Positions 1-8,529 of a stretch of 64,000 nt of DNA are shown in pieces. This DNA comes from Streptomyces sp. ISL-96 (GTDB lineage Bacteria > Actinomycetota > Actinomycetes > Streptomycetales > Streptomycetaceae). The position numbers were made by a program, and so were the translations under genes. Under the pieces are notes generated by a model. It was given only the letters and a program-made list of their open reading frames with translations. It made no database searches and had not been told where the DNA came from. The stretch spans positions 62,001 to 126,000 of the forward strand of contig NZ_JAGGPA010000041.1 of NCBI RefSeq assembly GCF_018614035.1, in the 5' to 3' direction. The stretch's first letter is position 1, and each line of letters starts with the position of its first letter.

Positions 1-431
1 GCCGGCCAGTGCGGCCGCGAGCCCCGGATGCCCCACAGGGCGACGCCGACCAGGCCCGCGCAGGCCACCACGACGCCCGTCATCTGCCACCCGTCCGGTA
101 CTTCCCCCACGAAGACCGCCGCCAGCACCGTCACCACCAGCGGCGCCGTGCCCCGCGCGATGGGGTACATCTGCCCGAAGTCGCCGAGCGTGAACGACCG
201 CATCAGCAGCGCCATGTACGCCACGTGCAGCGCGGCGGAGGTGATCAGGTACGGCCAGGCCGCTGCCGCCGGGAAGGGCACGAACGCGGCGGCGGCCAGG
301 CCGATCAGGGCGCCGCCGCCCGAGATGAGCGTGAACGAGAGCAGCTGGTCCTTGATGTGGTGCGCGATCGCGTTCCAGCTCGCGTGTGTGATCGCGGCGA
401 TCAGGACCGCCGCCGCGACTATCGGTGTCAC
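1..431 (-). CDS. EamA/DMT-family transporter (C-terminal part cut by window edge)
   Basis: Reading the minus strand from a GTG at 431 gives an uninterrupted hydrophobic protein that runs off the left edge of the window. It begins with a helix (VTPIVAAAVLIAAI) and contains alternating transmembrane segments, with motifs of the drug/metabolite transporter family such as SWNAIAHH near the N-terminus, RSFTLGDFGQMYPIARG in the middle, and a GEVPDGWQ-like turn before the next helix. The family exports small metabolites across the inner membrane; the substrate cannot be read from sequence. Its GTG overlaps the TGA of the YbaK-like gene upstream (GTGA), so the two are probably translated from one message. 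Only about 143 residues are visible, roughly half the usual 280-300. Confidence 0.8.
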   Translation of the reverse strand, partial: MTPIVAAAVLIAAITHASWNAIAHHIKDQLLSFTLISGGGALIGLAAAAFVPFPAAAAWPYLITSAALHVAYMALLMRSFTLGDFGQMYPIARGTAPLVVTVLAAVFVGEVPDGWQMTGVVVACAGLVGVALWGIRGSRPHWP

Positions 432-919
432 CTGGTCTGCTCGCGTATGTCCACCAGCGTGCCGCCCGCGTGGCCGATCAGGGTTTTCGGCTCCATCGGG
501 AAGACCGCGTGCGGGGTGCCCGCCGCCGCCCACACCAGGGCGTGGTCGAGCAGCCCCCGGTCGGCCAGCACCCGCGTTTTGGTGCGGTGGCCGAAGGGCG
601 GTACGCCGCCGATCGCGTAACCGGTGGTCTCCCGTACGAGAGCGGCACTCGCCCGCTTGACCTTCTCCGCGCCCAGTTCGCGTCGTACGAGCTCCACGTC
701 GACCCGTGAGGAGCCGTCCATCAGGACCAGGACGGGCACCCCGTCGGCCTCGAAGACCAGCGACTTGACGATCTCGTCGATCCCGCAGCCGATCGCCGCC
801 GCCGCCTCGGCGGCGGTACGCGTGGCGTCGGGGAAGCGGCGTACCTCCAACCGCGCGATGCCGAGCGTGCGCAGGGCTTCGGCGAACCGGGGGTGGGCCT
901 GGCTTTCTGGAGTTGTCAT
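428..919 (-). CDS. YbaK/EbsC-family aminoacyl-tRNA deacylase
   Basis: The protein matches the YbaK/ProX editing-domain fold: an N-terminal helix (HPRFAEALRTLGI), then AAAAIGCGIDEIVKSLVFEADGVPVL, which carries the conserved lysine of this family, and a C-terminal GGVPPFGH segment with the glycine-rich loop found in YbaK/EbsC proteins. Members hydrolyse mischarged aminoacyl-tRNAs (for example Cys-tRNA-Pro) in trans in the cytoplasm. The chosen ATG at 919 gives 163 aa, normal for the family; an in-frame start at 952 adds 11 residues that look non-homologous. No strong Shine-Dalgarno sequence precedes either. The 3' end overlaps the start of the DMT transporter gene. The substrate amino acid is not predictable. 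Confidence 0.85.
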   Translation of the reverse strand: MTTPESQAHPRFAEALRTLGIARLEVRRFPDATRTAAEAAAAIGCGIDEIVKSLVFEADGVPVLVLMDGSSRVDVELVRRELGAEKVKRASAALVRETTGYAIGGVPPFGHRTKTRVLADRGLLDHALVWAAAGTPHAVFPMEPKTLIGHAGGTLVDIREQTR

Positions 920-979
920 GGCCCGCACGCTAGCGGTAGCTGTACGGGCCATGCGAGCCGGTTTCGGGTCGGCTCGCCG

Positions 980-2605
980 TCAGCCGGCCCGCAGTACCGC
1001 CGCCACCAGCGGGCCCGCCGCGTCGCCGCCGTGGCCGCCGGATTCGACGGACGCGGCTGCCGCGACGTCGTCGCTGAACCCGGTGAACCAGCTGTTGGGC
1101 TTGCCCTGTCCGCCGACCTCCGCCGAACCGGTCTTGGCGCCCTTGTCGCCGCCGACCGAGGCCATCGCCTTCGCACCCGTGCCCCACGCCGCGGTCTGCC
1201 GCATCATGCCGGCCAACTGGCTGTGTACGGAGGGGGAGAGGGAGCGGGCCGCCGTGGCGATTTCCCGGCCGTCCAGCGACTGCGGCACGATGACCGGCTG
1301 CTTGAACGTGCCGGCCTTGGCGGTGGCGGTGACGGACGCCATGTTGAGGGCGTTCATCTGGACCGTGCCCTGCCCGATGTACTGCGCCGCGGCCTCGCCG
1401 CCGGTGGCCTCGGGCACCGAACCGTCCTTGGTGACGATCCCGGTCTGCCAGTCGAGTCCGAGCCCGAAGACCTCGCGCGCGGTCTTCGGCAGCGCCGCGT
1501 CGTCCTTGGTGTCGTCGATCAGTTTGATGAAGGACGTGTTGCAGGAGCGGGCGAAGCTGGTGGTGAAGGTGCCGTCCGGGATCTCGAACATCTTCAGGTT
1601 GTGAAAGCTCACGCCCTGGTACAGCACGGTCTTCGGGCACTCGGCCTTGCGGTCCGCCCCCACCAGGCCCTTCTCCAGCAGCATCGCGGCCGTCACGATC
1701 TTCATCGTGGAGCCCGGCGCCTGCTCGCCCATGACCGCCGCGTTGTAGCCGTCCACGCGGTTGTTGGCGACGGCCAGGATCTCGCCCGTGCTCGGCTTGA
1801 CCGCCGCGACCGACGCCTCGCTGTACTTCTTCACCGCCGTCTCGGCGGCCGCCTGCACGTCCGCGTCCAGCGTCGTCGGCAGCCTGCCCGGCTTGCCCTT
1901 GGTGAGGGTGACCAGCGTCCGGGGGGCGGCCCCGTTGTCGCTGCCGCTCTCGATCGCCAGCTCGACGCCCGGTTTCCCGCCCGCCTGCTTGCCGTACTTC
2001 TCCCGCAGCGCGTCCAGCACCGGCCCGAGCGACGGGTACTTCTCCTTCGTCAGCTCGGTGCCGTCGCGGTCGACCGCCTTGATGGGCGGAGCCGAGGCCT
2101 CGCCCGTCCTCAGCACCTCGCCGGGCTTGATGCCGGGGTGCAGGACGGCCGACTTCCAGTCGACCAGGGCCTTGCCCGAGGTCTTGCCGCGCACGACGGT
2201 GAGCTCCGACTCGTACGAGAAGGGCTTGCTCCTGCCCTTGTACGTGACCGTCGCATCGGCGGTGAACGGCACCTTCGCCCCGGCCGCCGTGCCCGCCGTC
2301 AGCTTCACTTCACCGATGTGCGCCATCTCGTGGTAGGCGGCTAGCGCGGGCCGGGCGTCGGCGGCGTTGTCGGTCAGATCAGCGGCCGCGTCGGCGTCGC
2401 CCCTGGCCCAGGCGGCGAGGAAGTCCTTCGAGGTCCGCGCGATCTCGTCCGCGCTCGGCGGCCCCGACTTCTCCGGCGCCGAGAGGGTTGTGGGGTCCGT
2501 GTCGCCGGCCTCACCGCTCACCACGGAGTACGCCCCGAAGCCCACGCCTGTGGCCGCGACCAGGAACACTCCGCCGACTATGGCGACCTTCGCTCCACTG
2601 CGCAT
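980..2605 (-). CDS. Class B-type penicillin-binding protein (transpeptidase) with NTF2-like N-terminal domain
   Basis: A D,D-transpeptidase that cross-links peptidoglycan outside the membrane. Starting at the ATG at 2605 (541 aa) the protein opens with a signal anchor (AKVAIVGGVFLVAATGVGFGAYS), followed by an NTF2-like/MecA_N region at about residues 50-165 and the transpeptidase domain. The three active-site motifs are present: STMK (Ser about 299), SCN (about 354) and KTG (about 491). The start is chosen because GGGGAGGGG lies 10 nt upstream; in-frame starts at 2653 and 2659 would add a hydrophilic tail with no Shine-Dalgarno sequence. Actinomycete relatives act in growth and sporulation septation. 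It sits alone between terminator-poor gaps, next to the mannosyltransferase gene on the same strand. Confidence 0.9.
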   Translation of the reverse strand: MRSGAKVAIVGGVFLVAATGVGFGAYSVVSGEAGDTDPTTLSAPEKSGPPSADEIARTSKDFLAAWARGDADAAADLTDNAADARPALAAYHEMAHIGEVKLTAGTAAGAKVPFTADATVTYKGRSKPFSYESELTVVRGKTSGKALVDWKSAVLHPGIKPGEVLRTGEASAPPIKAVDRDGTELTKEKYPSLGPVLDALREKYGKQAGGKPGVELAIESGSDNGAAPRTLVTLTKGKPGRLPTTLDADVQAAAETAVKKYSEASVAAVKPSTGEILAVANNRVDGYNAAVMGEQAPGSTMKIVTAAMLLEKGLVGADRKAECPKTVLYQGVSFHNLKMFEIPDGTFTTSFARSCNTSFIKLIDDTKDDAALPKTAREVFGLGLDWQTGIVTKDGSVPEATGGEAAAQYIGQGTVQMNALNMASVTATAKAGTFKQPVIVPQSLDGREIATAARSLSPSVHSQLAGMMRQTAAWGTGAKAMASVGGDKGAKTGSAEVGGQGKPNSWFTGFSDDVAAAASVESGGHGGDAAGPLVAAVLRAG

Positions 2606-2738
2606 GCTGTGCAGTCCCCTCCCCAGGAGTCCCCCGCTTCCTGAACTGAACATGTTCAAGAAGTGCTGTATCGCACTGTACGGGACCCCAGTGACATCAG
2701 GAGTGACTGTTACAGGACCGGGACGAATCCCCCGGCGG

Positions 2739-4460
2739 TCACACCCACGTATCGAGCCAGATGCGGTTGCGCCACTCGTCTATCGGGAGCGTCTGGCCGG
2801 TGTAGATGGGCCAGAAGTAGATGAAGTTCCAGATGATGAGCAGGACGAGCACTCCCGCGCCGACCGCGCCCGCCGCCCGCCGCCGTTCGTGCGAGCCGGG
2901 TGGGCCCAGCATCGCGCCGATCATCATCGCCAGCGCCAGACACAGGAACGGGACGAAGACGACGGCGTAGAAGAGGAAGATCGTCCGCTCCTGGTAGAAG
3001 AACCAGGGCACCCATCCCGCCGCGATGCCGCACGCGATCGCCCCCGCCCGCCAGTCGCGCCGGAACGCCCAGCGCCACAGCACGTACAGGACCGCGAAAC
3101 AGGCCGCCCACCACAGCAGCGGGGTGCCGAGCGCCAGGACCTCCTGGGCGCAGTCGCTCTTCTCGGTCGCCGGGCAGCCCTCCTCGCCGGGCTTCGGTGA
3201 CTCGTAGAAGTACGAGACCGGGCGGCCCAGGACGATCCAGCTCCACGGGTTCGACTGGTAGGTGTGACCGGACGTCAGGTTGACGTGGAAGCTGTAGACC
3301 TCGGTCTCGTAGTGCCACAGGCTGCGCAGCCAGTCGGGCAGCCAGGTCCAGTTGCCGCCCTTGCCGTCCCCCTGCGCCCAGTTGCGGTAGTAGCCGCCCC
3401 TGGTGACGATCCAGCCCGTCCAGGAGGCGACGTACGTCACGAAGGTGACCACGACCGTCGACACGAACGCCGGCGCGACGTCCCTCTTCAGCACCGCGAC
3501 GTAAGGCCGCACCGCCCCGGCCGTCCGGCGCGCGCCCACGTCCCACAGCACCGTCAGCAGCCCGAATGCCGCCAGGGTCATCAGGCCGTTCCACTTCGTA
3601 CCGAAGGCGAGGCCCAGACACACCCCGGCCGCGATCCGCCACGGCCGCCACCCCAGCCGCAGCCTTTCCGCGACCTCGGCGTCCGGGCGCAGCACGCCCT
3701 CGTCGTCGCACGGGAGCGCCGCCGCGAGCCTGCGCCGCGACCGGTCCCTGTCGATCAGCAGACACCCGAACGCGCCCAGCACGAAGAACATCAGCACCTG
3801 GTCGAGCAGCGCCGTGCGGCTCATCACGAAGTGCAGGCCGTCCACCGCGAGCAGCACGCCCGCCAGGCACCCCAGGAAGGTCGAGCGGAAGAGCCGGCGG
3901 CCGATCCGGCAGAGCATCAGGACCGACAGCGTGCCCAGTACGCAGACCATGAAGCGCCAGCCGAACGGCGTGAACCCGAAGAGCTGCTCGCCGATGCCGA
4001 TGACCCACTTGCCGACCGGCGGATGCACCACATAGCCGGGGTCGGCGGGGACCGTGACCCCCGACGGGTCGGCAAGAATCGACTTGTCGATGTCCTTCGG
4101 CCACTGGCCCTCGTACCCCTGGTGAATGAGCGCCCAGGCGTCCTTCGCGTAATACGTCTCGTCGAATATCACCGCCTTCGGGCTGCCCAGGTTCCAGAAC
4201 CGCGGCAGCCCCGCGACGAGCGCGACCAGCAGCGGCCCTCCCCACGCGGCCCACCGCACCAGGCGCCCCGCGAGCACGGGCGGCACCCCGAGCACTCTCC
4301 AGACCTGGGTGCCGGGCCTGCTGTACGGCGGCACGAGCCGTTCGCGCAGCCCGATGACGGGCCTGGGTGCGTAGCCGAATCGGCGCAGCCGCTGCTGCCA
4401 GGAGGGCGGCTGTTCCCCTGGGGCCCGGCCCTGCTGGGCTTCTGACGCGGTACTGGTCAC
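2739..4460 (-). CDS. pmt: Protein O-mannosyltransferase (dolichyl-phosphate-mannose--protein mannosyltransferase)
   Basis: A polytopic GT39-family membrane enzyme that transfers mannose from polyprenyl-phosphate mannose to Ser/Thr of exported proteins as they cross the membrane. Visible hallmarks are the first-loop FDETYYAKDAW motif with its Asp-Glu pair, the HPPVGKW motif, about ten or more hydrophobic helices, and the C-terminal WPIYTGQTLPIDEW segment. The GTG at 4460 gives 573 aa, as in actinobacterial Pmt; the open frame extends further upstream but those residues are unlike the family. It is divergent from rsmI with a 61-bp gap, so the two promoters must lie very close together or overlap. 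In Streptomyces this enzyme glycosylates lipoproteins and the phage phiC31 receptor system (family knowledge). Confidence 0.93.
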   Translation of the reverse strand: MTSTASEAQQGRAPGEQPPSWQQRLRRFGYAPRPVIGLRERLVPPYSRPGTQVWRVLGVPPVLAGRLVRWAAWGGPLLVALVAGLPRFWNLGSPKAVIFDETYYAKDAWALIHQGYEGQWPKDIDKSILADPSGVTVPADPGYVVHPPVGKWVIGIGEQLFGFTPFGWRFMVCVLGTLSVLMLCRIGRRLFRSTFLGCLAGVLLAVDGLHFVMSRTALLDQVLMFFVLGAFGCLLIDRDRSRRRLAAALPCDDEGVLRPDAEVAERLRLGWRPWRIAAGVCLGLAFGTKWNGLMTLAAFGLLTVLWDVGARRTAGAVRPYVAVLKRDVAPAFVSTVVVTFVTYVASWTGWIVTRGGYYRNWAQGDGKGGNWTWLPDWLRSLWHYETEVYSFHVNLTSGHTYQSNPWSWIVLGRPVSYFYESPKPGEEGCPATEKSDCAQEVLALGTPLLWWAACFAVLYVLWRWAFRRDWRAGAIACGIAAGWVPWFFYQERTIFLFYAVVFVPFLCLALAMMIGAMLGPPGSHERRRAAGAVGAGVLVLLIIWNFIYFWPIYTGQTLPIDEWRNRIWLDTWV

Positions 4461-4521
4461 CGCGCCATCGTAGGGAACACATCTGTGCGCGTGGTGTGCG
4501 CGCCCTGCGAGGATGGCTCTT

Positions 4522-5424
4522 GTGACTGGATCGACTGGAACGACCGCACCGGCTGGAACGCTCGTACTCGCCGGGACCCCCATCGGCGACGTGGCCGACG
4601 CGCCGCCCCGCCTCGCCGCCGAACTCGCGACGGCCGACGTCGTGGCAGCCGAGGACACCCGGCGGCTGCGCCGCCTGACGCAGGCGCTCGGGGTGCAGAC
4701 GACAGGCCGTGTCGTGTCGTACTTCGAGGGCAACGAGACCGCGCGTACGCCCGAACTCGTCGAGGCCCTGGAGGACGGCAAGCGGGTACTGCTCGTCACC
4801 GACGCGGGCATGCCGTCCGTCTCCGACCCCGGTTACCGGCTGGTCGCCGCGGCCGTCGAGAAGGACATCAAGGTCACGGCCGTGCCCGGCCCGTCGGCCG
4901 TACTGACCGCCCTCGCCCTGTCCGGCCTGCCCGTCGACCGCTTCTGCTTCGAGGGCTTCCTGCCCCGCAAGGGCGGCGAACGCCTCGGCAAGCTGCGCGA
5001 GGTCGCCGCCGAGCGGCGCACCATGGTCTTCTTCGAAGCACCGCACCGCCTCGACGACACCCTCGCCGCCATGGCCGAGGTCTTCGGCGACGAGCGCAGG
5101 GCCGCCGTGTGCCGCGAGCTGACCAAGACGTACGAGGAAGTGAAGCGCGGCCCGCTCAAGGCGCTCGCCGAATGGGCGGCCGAGGGGGTACGGGGAGAGA
5201 TCACCGTCGTCGTCGAAGGCGCCTCGGACGCGCCGCAGGACCTGGACCCCGCGGAGCTGGTGCGCAGGGTGCAGGTGCGCGAGGAGGCGGGGGAACGGCG
5301 CAAGGAGGCCATCGCGGCGGTCGCCGCCGAGGCGGGGCTGCCCAAGCGGGACGTGTTCGACGCGGTGGTCGCGGCAAAGAATGCGGCAAGGACGGGCTCC
5401 GCGGACGGCAAAGGACTATCGTGA
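4522..5424 (+). CDS. rsmI: 16S rRNA (cytidine1402-2'-O)-methyltransferase RsmI
   Basis: SAM-dependent methyltransferase of the tetrapyrrole-methylase-like fold that modifies C1402 in the decoding centre of 16S rRNA. Diagnostic motifs are TPIGD (about residue 19), AEDTRR (about 43), TDAGMPSVSDPG (93-104), PGPSA (122-126) and the C-terminal RelB-like helix rich in Lys/Arg (KRDVFDAVVAAKNAA). The GTG at 4522 is preferred over the ATG at 4513 because GAGGA ends 8 nt before it and that ATG overlaps this site. The length, 300 aa, is typical (E. coli RsmI about 286). It is divergent from pmt. Confidence 0.95.
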   Translation: MTGSTGTTAPAGTLVLAGTPIGDVADAPPRLAAELATADVVAAEDTRRLRRLTQALGVQTTGRVVSYFEGNETARTPELVEALEDGKRVLLVTDAGMPSVSDPGYRLVAAAVEKDIKVTAVPGPSAVLTALALSGLPVDRFCFEGFLPRKGGERLGKLREVAAERRTMVFFEAPHRLDDTLAAMAEVFGDERRAAVCRELTKTYEEVKRGPLKALAEWAAEGVRGEITVVVEGASDAPQDLDPAELVRRVQVREEAGERRKEAIAAVAAEAGLPKRDVFDAVVAAKNAARTGSADGKGLS

Positions 5425-5453
5425 ATAGCTAAAGCTTCCCCAAGCACAGACCG

Positions 5454-5485
5454 CGCACCGGGCCTTTTTCCATGGAAAGGCCAAG
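5454..5485. terminator. Possible rho-independent-like hairpin after rsmI
   Basis: A short inverted repeat, GGCCTTT and AAAGGCC around TTCCATGG, lies about 35 bases after the rsmI stop. The stem is 7 bp and there is no T-run, so it is only a plausible weak terminator or processing site. Confidence 0.35.
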
Positions 5486-5562
5486 ACCGGTCCATATATC
5501 GACAGGCACCGATGCGCTCCCGCCGAAACAGGCGTCCACTGGACCAGTGGAAAGGAGCTGGC

Positions 5563-5970
5563 ATGAGCGAGATCGCAGACACCGCCGGCGCAGGAACCAC
5601 CGTTCACGAGGCCTACGCCTTTGCCTGCATGAGGTGCGGGCACGGCTGGGAGCAGTCCTTCGAAATACACCACCACGTCGACGGCAACGGCCACGAGTTC
5701 GTGACCTACACGGCTGACGGCGAGCGCGTTCCCTCGCCGCTGTCCCGCCCCACCTGTCTGAACTGTGGCGGACATGTCGTACGGATCATGAAGGCGGGGC
5801 AGGTCTCGTCGATCAAGGAAATGCTGCGGGCCGCCGTAGTGGACGCCCCCATGGCCGGACCGGTGGTGGGCATCCCCGGATCCGTGCGCGAGGACGCACC
5901 GGGCCCGGTGCGGGTGAAGCACAACTGGCGCGTGGCCGATCTGCTGCATCCCTTCCACCACCGGAAGTGA
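5563..5970 (+). CDS. Small zinc-ribbon-like protein, conserved in actinomycetes, function unknown
   Basis: A 135-aa soluble protein starting at the ATG at 5563, preceded by GAAAGGAG at good spacing. It carries two CxxC knuckles, CMRCGHGW near residue 22 and CLNCGGH near residue 66, that together look like a four-cysteine zinc-binding ribbon. Between them lies a short region with several histidines (EIHHHVDGNGHEF). The C-terminus, LLHPFHHRK, is basic. There is no signal peptide or membrane helix. I recognise it as a protein type usually annotated as hypothetical in Streptomyces between rsmI and tatD, but no function is known to me; a nucleic-acid or protein-binding role is inference from the ribbon. 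Confidence 0.8.
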   Translation: MSEIADTAGAGTTVHEAYAFACMRCGHGWEQSFEIHHHVDGNGHEFVTYTADGERVPSPLSRPTCLNCGGHVVRIMKAGQVSSIKEMLRAAVVDAPMAGPVVGIPGSVREDAPGPVRVKHNWRVADLLHPFHHRK

Positions 5971-6028
5971 GCCGCGGGCAGGGCGGCGGCAGGCGGGAGG
6001 GGCGCGCGGTTTTCGTACGATCGTGACC

Positions 6029-6898
6029 ATGAGCCCCAAGGACGCACTCCCGCCGCTGCCCGAACCCCTCCGGGGAGAGGTCGCTGATTCGCACACCCAC
6101 CTGGACATGCAGGACGGCACCGTCGAGGAGGCCCTGACGAAGGCCGCCGCGGTCGGGGTCACGACCGTCGTCCAGGTCGGCTGCGACGTGAAGGGCTCCC
6201 GCTGGGCGGCCGAAACGGCGGCGGCGCACGAGAACGTGCACGCCGCCGTCGCCCTGCACCCCAACGAAGCCCCGCGCATCGTCCTCGGAGACCCCGACGG
6301 CTGGTCGCGGCAGGGCGCGCGGATCCCGGGCGGGGACGGCGCACTCGACGACGCGCTCACCGAGATCAACCAGCTCGCCGCCCTGCCGTACGTACGCGGT
6401 GTGGGCGAGACCGGTCTCGACTACTTCCGTACGGGCCCCGAGGGCATGGCCGCCCAGGAGCGGTCGTTCCGCGCCCACATCGAGATCGCCAAGCGGCACG
6501 GCAAGGCGCTCGTCATCCACGATCGCGAGGCGCACGACGATGTACTGCGCGTACTCGACGAGGAGGGCGCTCCGGAGCGCACCGTCTTCCACTGCTACTC
6601 CGGCGACGCAGCGATGGCCGAAGTCTGCGCGCGCAAGGGCTACTTCATGTCCTTCGCGGGGAACGTGACCTTCAAGAACGCCCAGCCCCTGCGGGACGCG
6701 CTCGCCGTCGCGCCGCTGGAGCTGGTCCTCGTCGAGACGGACGCGCCGTTCCTGACCCCGGCGCCGTACCGCGGGCGGCCCAACGCTCCGTACCTCATCC
6801 CGGTCACCGTGCGGGCGATGGCGGCGGTCAGGGGAATCGAGGAGGACGTTCTGGCGACGGCGCTCGCCGCGAACACGGCACGCGCGTTCGACTACTGA
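6029..6898 (+). CDS. tatD: TatD-family metal-dependent hydrolase/DNase
   Basis: A TIM-barrel metallohydrolase of the amidohydrolase superfamily. The metal ligands are visible: SHTHLD near the N-terminus, GVGETGLDYFR with the conserved Glu, the histidine of VIHDREAHDD, FHCYSGD and VETDAPFLTP with the catalytic Asp. TatD proteins act as 3'-5' exonucleases on DNA or RNA and have been linked to repair and quality control. Start at ATG 6029 (289 aa); an in-frame GTG 6 bases upstream is an alternative, and neither has a clear Shine-Dalgarno sequence. The length is slightly above E. coli TatD because of an insertion (LGDPDGWSRQGARIPGGDGAL). Confidence 0.93.
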   Translation: MSPKDALPPLPEPLRGEVADSHTHLDMQDGTVEEALTKAAAVGVTTVVQVGCDVKGSRWAAETAAAHENVHAAVALHPNEAPRIVLGDPDGWSRQGARIPGGDGALDDALTEINQLAALPYVRGVGETGLDYFRTGPEGMAAQERSFRAHIEIAKRHGKALVIHDREAHDDVLRVLDEEGAPERTVFHCYSGDAAMAEVCARKGYFMSFAGNVTFKNAQPLRDALAVAPLELVLVETDAPFLTPAPYRGRPNAPYLIPVTVRAMAAVRGIEEDVLATALAANTARAFDY

Positions 6899-7006
6899 CG
6901 GCTCATGCCGCGACCCTCCGTAGCCGTGTTGCTTTGGAGAGTGACCGCCGCTCGGCTAGTGTCCCGGCCCGCAGCGTCATCGGGCGGACCGGACTTCTGG
7001 AGCGTC

Positions 7007-8269
7007 GTGGGCAATTCGCAGGGCAGTCACCGGGCGGTGCGCGGCAGCGTCCGCGGCACGGCGGACACATATGTGCCGTCGTACGAGCTCCGCGAGCCGA
7101 TGCTGCCGCGCCAGAACGCCGGGGGCGGCAGGGCGCAGGCCCGGCGTGCCGCCAGGCGCCGCAAGGTCGCCGAGCGCCCCGAGGCGCTGCGCCGGCTCGT
7201 TCCGCAGGCGCTTGTCGTCGCGTTCCTGGCCGGCGGCACCTCGGCGTTCGTCGCCAGCGACAAGGCGGTCAGGCTCAGCGTCGACGGCGTACCCCGCACG
7301 ATGCACACCTTCGCCGACGACGTCACGGAACTGCTGGAGGACCAGGGCGTCGAAGTGGGCGCCCACGACCTCGTGGCACCCGCCCCCGGCGCGGCGCTGG
7401 AGAGCGGTGACGAGGTGGTGGTCCGGTACGGTCGGCCGGTCACCCTGACACTGGACGGGCAGCGGCGACGGATCTGGGCCACCGCCCGTACGGTCGAAGG
7501 CGCACTGCGCCAGCTCGGGGTGCGTGCGGAGGGCGCGTACCTCTCCGTCGCGCGCTCCCTGGAGATCGGGCGCGCCGGCCTCACGCTCGACGTACGCACC
7601 GAGCGGACCGTCACGTTCATGGCGGACGGACGCGAGCGGACCATCCGTACGAACGCCGCGACCGTACGGGAGGCGGTCGAGGAGGCCGGCATCAGCCTGC
7701 GCGGCCAGGACACCATCTCCGTGCCGTCCGGCAGCTTCCCGCGCGACGGGCAGACGATCACCGTGATGCGGATCAGGGGCACGAAGGAAGTGCGCGAGGA
7801 GCCCATCCCGTTCGGCATCGTCCGCACCGAGGACGCGTCGCTCTTCAAGGGCACAGAGGTCGTGGTCCAGGCGGGCGAGCAGGGCTCAAGGAGAATCACC
7901 TACTCCGTACGGACCGTCAACGGCGTCCGGCAGACGCCGAGGAGGATCGCCGAGGAGATCGCGCGGCAGCCGGTAGCGCGCCACGTGAAGGTGGGCACGA
8001 AGGAAAAGCCGGCGTCCGTGGCCGGCGCGGACGGGCTGAACTGGAACGAGCTCGCCCACTGCGAGTCCGGCGGCCGTCCCGGCGCGGTGGACGCGACGGG
8101 CAACTACGGCGGCCTGTACCAGTTCGACGCGCAAACCTGGCAGAGGCTGGGCGGCAGCGGCCGCCCGGAGGACGCGCCCGCGAGCGAGCAGACATTCCGA
8201 GCGAAGAAGCTGTACATCCAGCGAGGCACCACCCCCTGGCCCCACTGCGGCCCCCGCCTGAAGCACTGA
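7007..8269 (+). CDS. Resuscitation-promoting factor-like muralytic protein (DUF348 repeats, G5 domain, Rpf domain)
   Basis: A cell-wall hydrolase that cleaves peptidoglycan glycan strands. From the GTG at 7007 (GGAG at 6999-7002) the 420-aa protein has a basic N-terminal tail, one membrane anchor at about residues 62-83, three DUF348 modules (first at about 85-130), a G5 domain (about 260-335) and a C-terminal Rpf domain (about 345-420). The Rpf active-site Glu is in AHCESGG, and two cysteines (AHCESGG, WPHCG) are in position for the disulfide typical of the fold. Streptomyces Rpf proteins help spores germinate and exit dormancy. The basic N-terminal tail is long for a signal peptide, so a signal-anchor topology with an external catalytic domain is likely. 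An upstream in-frame start (6905) gives non-homologous residues. Confidence 0.9.
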   Translation: MGNSQGSHRAVRGSVRGTADTYVPSYELREPMLPRQNAGGGRAQARRAARRRKVAERPEALRRLVPQALVVAFLAGGTSAFVASDKAVRLSVDGVPRTMHTFADDVTELLEDQGVEVGAHDLVAPAPGAALESGDEVVVRYGRPVTLTLDGQRRRIWATARTVEGALRQLGVRAEGAYLSVARSLEIGRAGLTLDVRTERTVTFMADGRERTIRTNAATVREAVEEAGISLRGQDTISVPSGSFPRDGQTITVMRIRGTKEVREEPIPFGIVRTEDASLFKGTEVVVQAGEQGSRRITYSVRTVNGVRQTPRRIAEEIARQPVARHVKVGTKEKPASVAGADGLNWNELAHCESGGRPGAVDATGNYGGLYQFDAQTWQRLGGSGRPEDAPASEQTFRAKKLYIQRGTTPWPHCGPRLKH

Positions 8270-8360
8270 CCCCCGCGCCGCCCCGGAGCACACCTTCACG
8301 CCTGCGGGGTCACTGCCTCCACGACAGCACGGCTACACGTTCGCGGTGCCGGGAGGGGAC

Positions 8361-8465
8361 GTGTCGGGGCGCTCCCCGCAGGGTGTCGAACGCAACGAGC
8401 CCGCATACAAAAACCAGTACCCGAACGTTCGGCACCCGAGGAGACGCCCCGGCGCGGCACCGACC
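8361..8465. repeat. Dispersed intergenic repeat, copy A
   Basis: This stretch shares two blocks with 45761-45863. The first 23 bases (from GTGTCGGGGC) are identical; the second, starting CCGAACGTTCG at 8421, matches over 45 bases with four mismatches. Spacing between the blocks is 60 here and 58 in the other copy. Internal symmetry includes a GGGG-CGCT-CCCC hairpin and the palindrome CGAACGTTCG. No gene of normal composition spans it; it fills the gap between the rpf gene and rsmA. Confidence 0.8.
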
Positions 8466-8529
8466 CCAGCGCCCCGGGCGCCCGCCCCGGCCGCACGGTC
8501 GCGGTTCCGGGGGCCTTTACGCTTGAGCG

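Noticed and set aside
428..952. Proline--tRNA ligase associated domain outside YbaK
   Set aside because: Only the editing-domain fold is present; no synthetase motifs.
5512..5970. A longer start (5512) for the zinc-ribbon protein
   Set aside because: GAAAGGAG fits the ATG at 5563, and the added residues are not protein-like.
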